Source: an uncultured Oxalobacteraceae bacterium
Lineage (GTDB): Bacteria > Pseudomonadota > Gammaproteobacteria > Burkholderiales > Burkholderiaceae
Assembly: GCA_946478765.1 (NCBI GenBank)
Contig: CAMLDH010000213.1
Span: forward strand, 1-6,878
Reading direction: 5' to 3'
DNA: 6,878 nucleotides
Shown: in pieces, positions 6,714 through 6,878 of the stretch
Layout of the letters: each line of letters opens with the position of its first letter
Position numbering within the stretch: the stretch's first letter is position 1
Notes under the pieces: model-generated
Database searches by the model: none
Seen by the model: the letters and a program-made list of their open reading frames with translations, nothing else
Told to the model about the DNA's origin: nothing
Made by a program: the position numbers and the translations under genes

Positions 6714-6878
6714 TTACTGCCGCGCACTTCGCAGATTCGTGGGGCGTTGTCCAGTCGTGAAATTGCTGCGCCACGGATTGATATCCAATCCGCCGCGTCG
6801 CGTATAGCGCGCATACACCGCCAATTTGTGCGGCTTGCAGTGCCGCAGAATGTCGATAAAAATCCGCTCCACGCATTG
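6714..6878 (-). CDS. queF: NADPH-dependent 7-cyano-7-deazaguanine reductase QueF, C-terminal end (cut by window edge)
   Basis: The last 54 codons of a - strand gene run in from the right edge and end at TAA 6716-6714. They read [14 protein letters not shown], then [20 protein letters not shown], then a short tail ending SARQ. The [15 protein letters not shown] block is a hallmark of the C-terminus of the long, two-module proteobacterial QueF. QueF reduces preQ0 to preQ1 with NADPH in the cytosol, a step of tRNA queuosine synthesis. The catalytic Cys and Asp lie in the missing part, so activity cannot be judged. It stops 81 bp before the ptsN ATG on the same strand. The longer open frame across this region (to 6364) is out of frame with this match and overlaps ptsN, so it is not the gene. 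Confidence 0.9.
   Translation of the reverse strand, partial: QCVERIFIDILRHCKPHKLAVYARYTRRGGLDINPWRSNFTTGQRPTNLRSARQ

Noticed and set aside
6319..6807. + strand ORF (162 codons) across ptsN and the queF gap
   Set aside because: It is antisense to ptsN and queF, both identified by strong motifs, and has no family signature.
6364..6876. - strand ORF (170 codons) across queF and ptsN
   Set aside because: It is frame-shifted relative to the clear queF C-terminus and to ptsN, so it is a shadow of both.
1..6878. A novel defence or mobile system
   Set aside because: All confidently called genes are conserved housekeeping or regulatory families. I see no transposase, integrase, terminal repeats, CRISPR repeats, toxin-antitoxin pair or abrupt compositional change.

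Overview
The window reads as a conserved chromosomal segment of a betaproteobacterium. The neighbourhood (ptsN-hprK-rapZ, a stand-alone LON-domain gene, and mutY beside a dynamin-like GTPase), the moderately GC-rich coding and the protein sequences suggest Burkholderiales, most likely Oxalobacteraceae (Herminiimonas/Collimonas/Janthinobacterium-like). The family-level placement is inference from memory of gene order and was not checked by search.

Layout. The left quarter is on the + strand. The C-terminal part of a dynamin-like GTPase runs in from the left edge and stops at 1115. mutY (1116-2246) begins on the very next base, so the two are almost certainly co-transcribed. From 2243 to the right end all well-supported genes are on the - strand. 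Read in their own direction these are: the 3' end of queF (cut by the right edge), ptsN, hprK, rapZ, a LON substrate-binding-domain protein, and a six-helix membrane diguanylate cyclase. The cyclase meets mutY tail to tail with a 4-bp overlap of their stop codons.

How the genes work together. ptsN, hprK and rapZ form a compact run with gaps of about 50 bp. They encode the nitrogen-PTS EIIA, HPr kinase/phosphorylase and the RapZ ATP/GTP-binding regulator, a regulatory phosphorelay with no sugar permease. A perfect TATAAT lies just upstream of ptsN and probably drives this run, possibly through the LON-domain gene. MutY removes adenine opposite 8-oxoguanine. QueF makes preQ1 for tRNA queuosine. 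The diguanylate cyclase makes c-di-GMP and keeps its product-inhibition site.

The only non-coding stretch of note is 3329-3564 (236 bp) between the cyclase and LON-domain genes. It holds a purine tract, small hairpins and a speculative + strand small-membrane-protein ORF. I see no RNA genes, CRISPR arrays, insertion sequences or phage genes. Most of the window is ordinary housekeeping. The points most worth checking are the queF-ptsN junction where hpf/rpoN is usually found, the RapZ C-terminus lacking the basic tail used for RNA binding in E. coli, the small ORF, and the 9-bp tandem duplication at the end of mutY.
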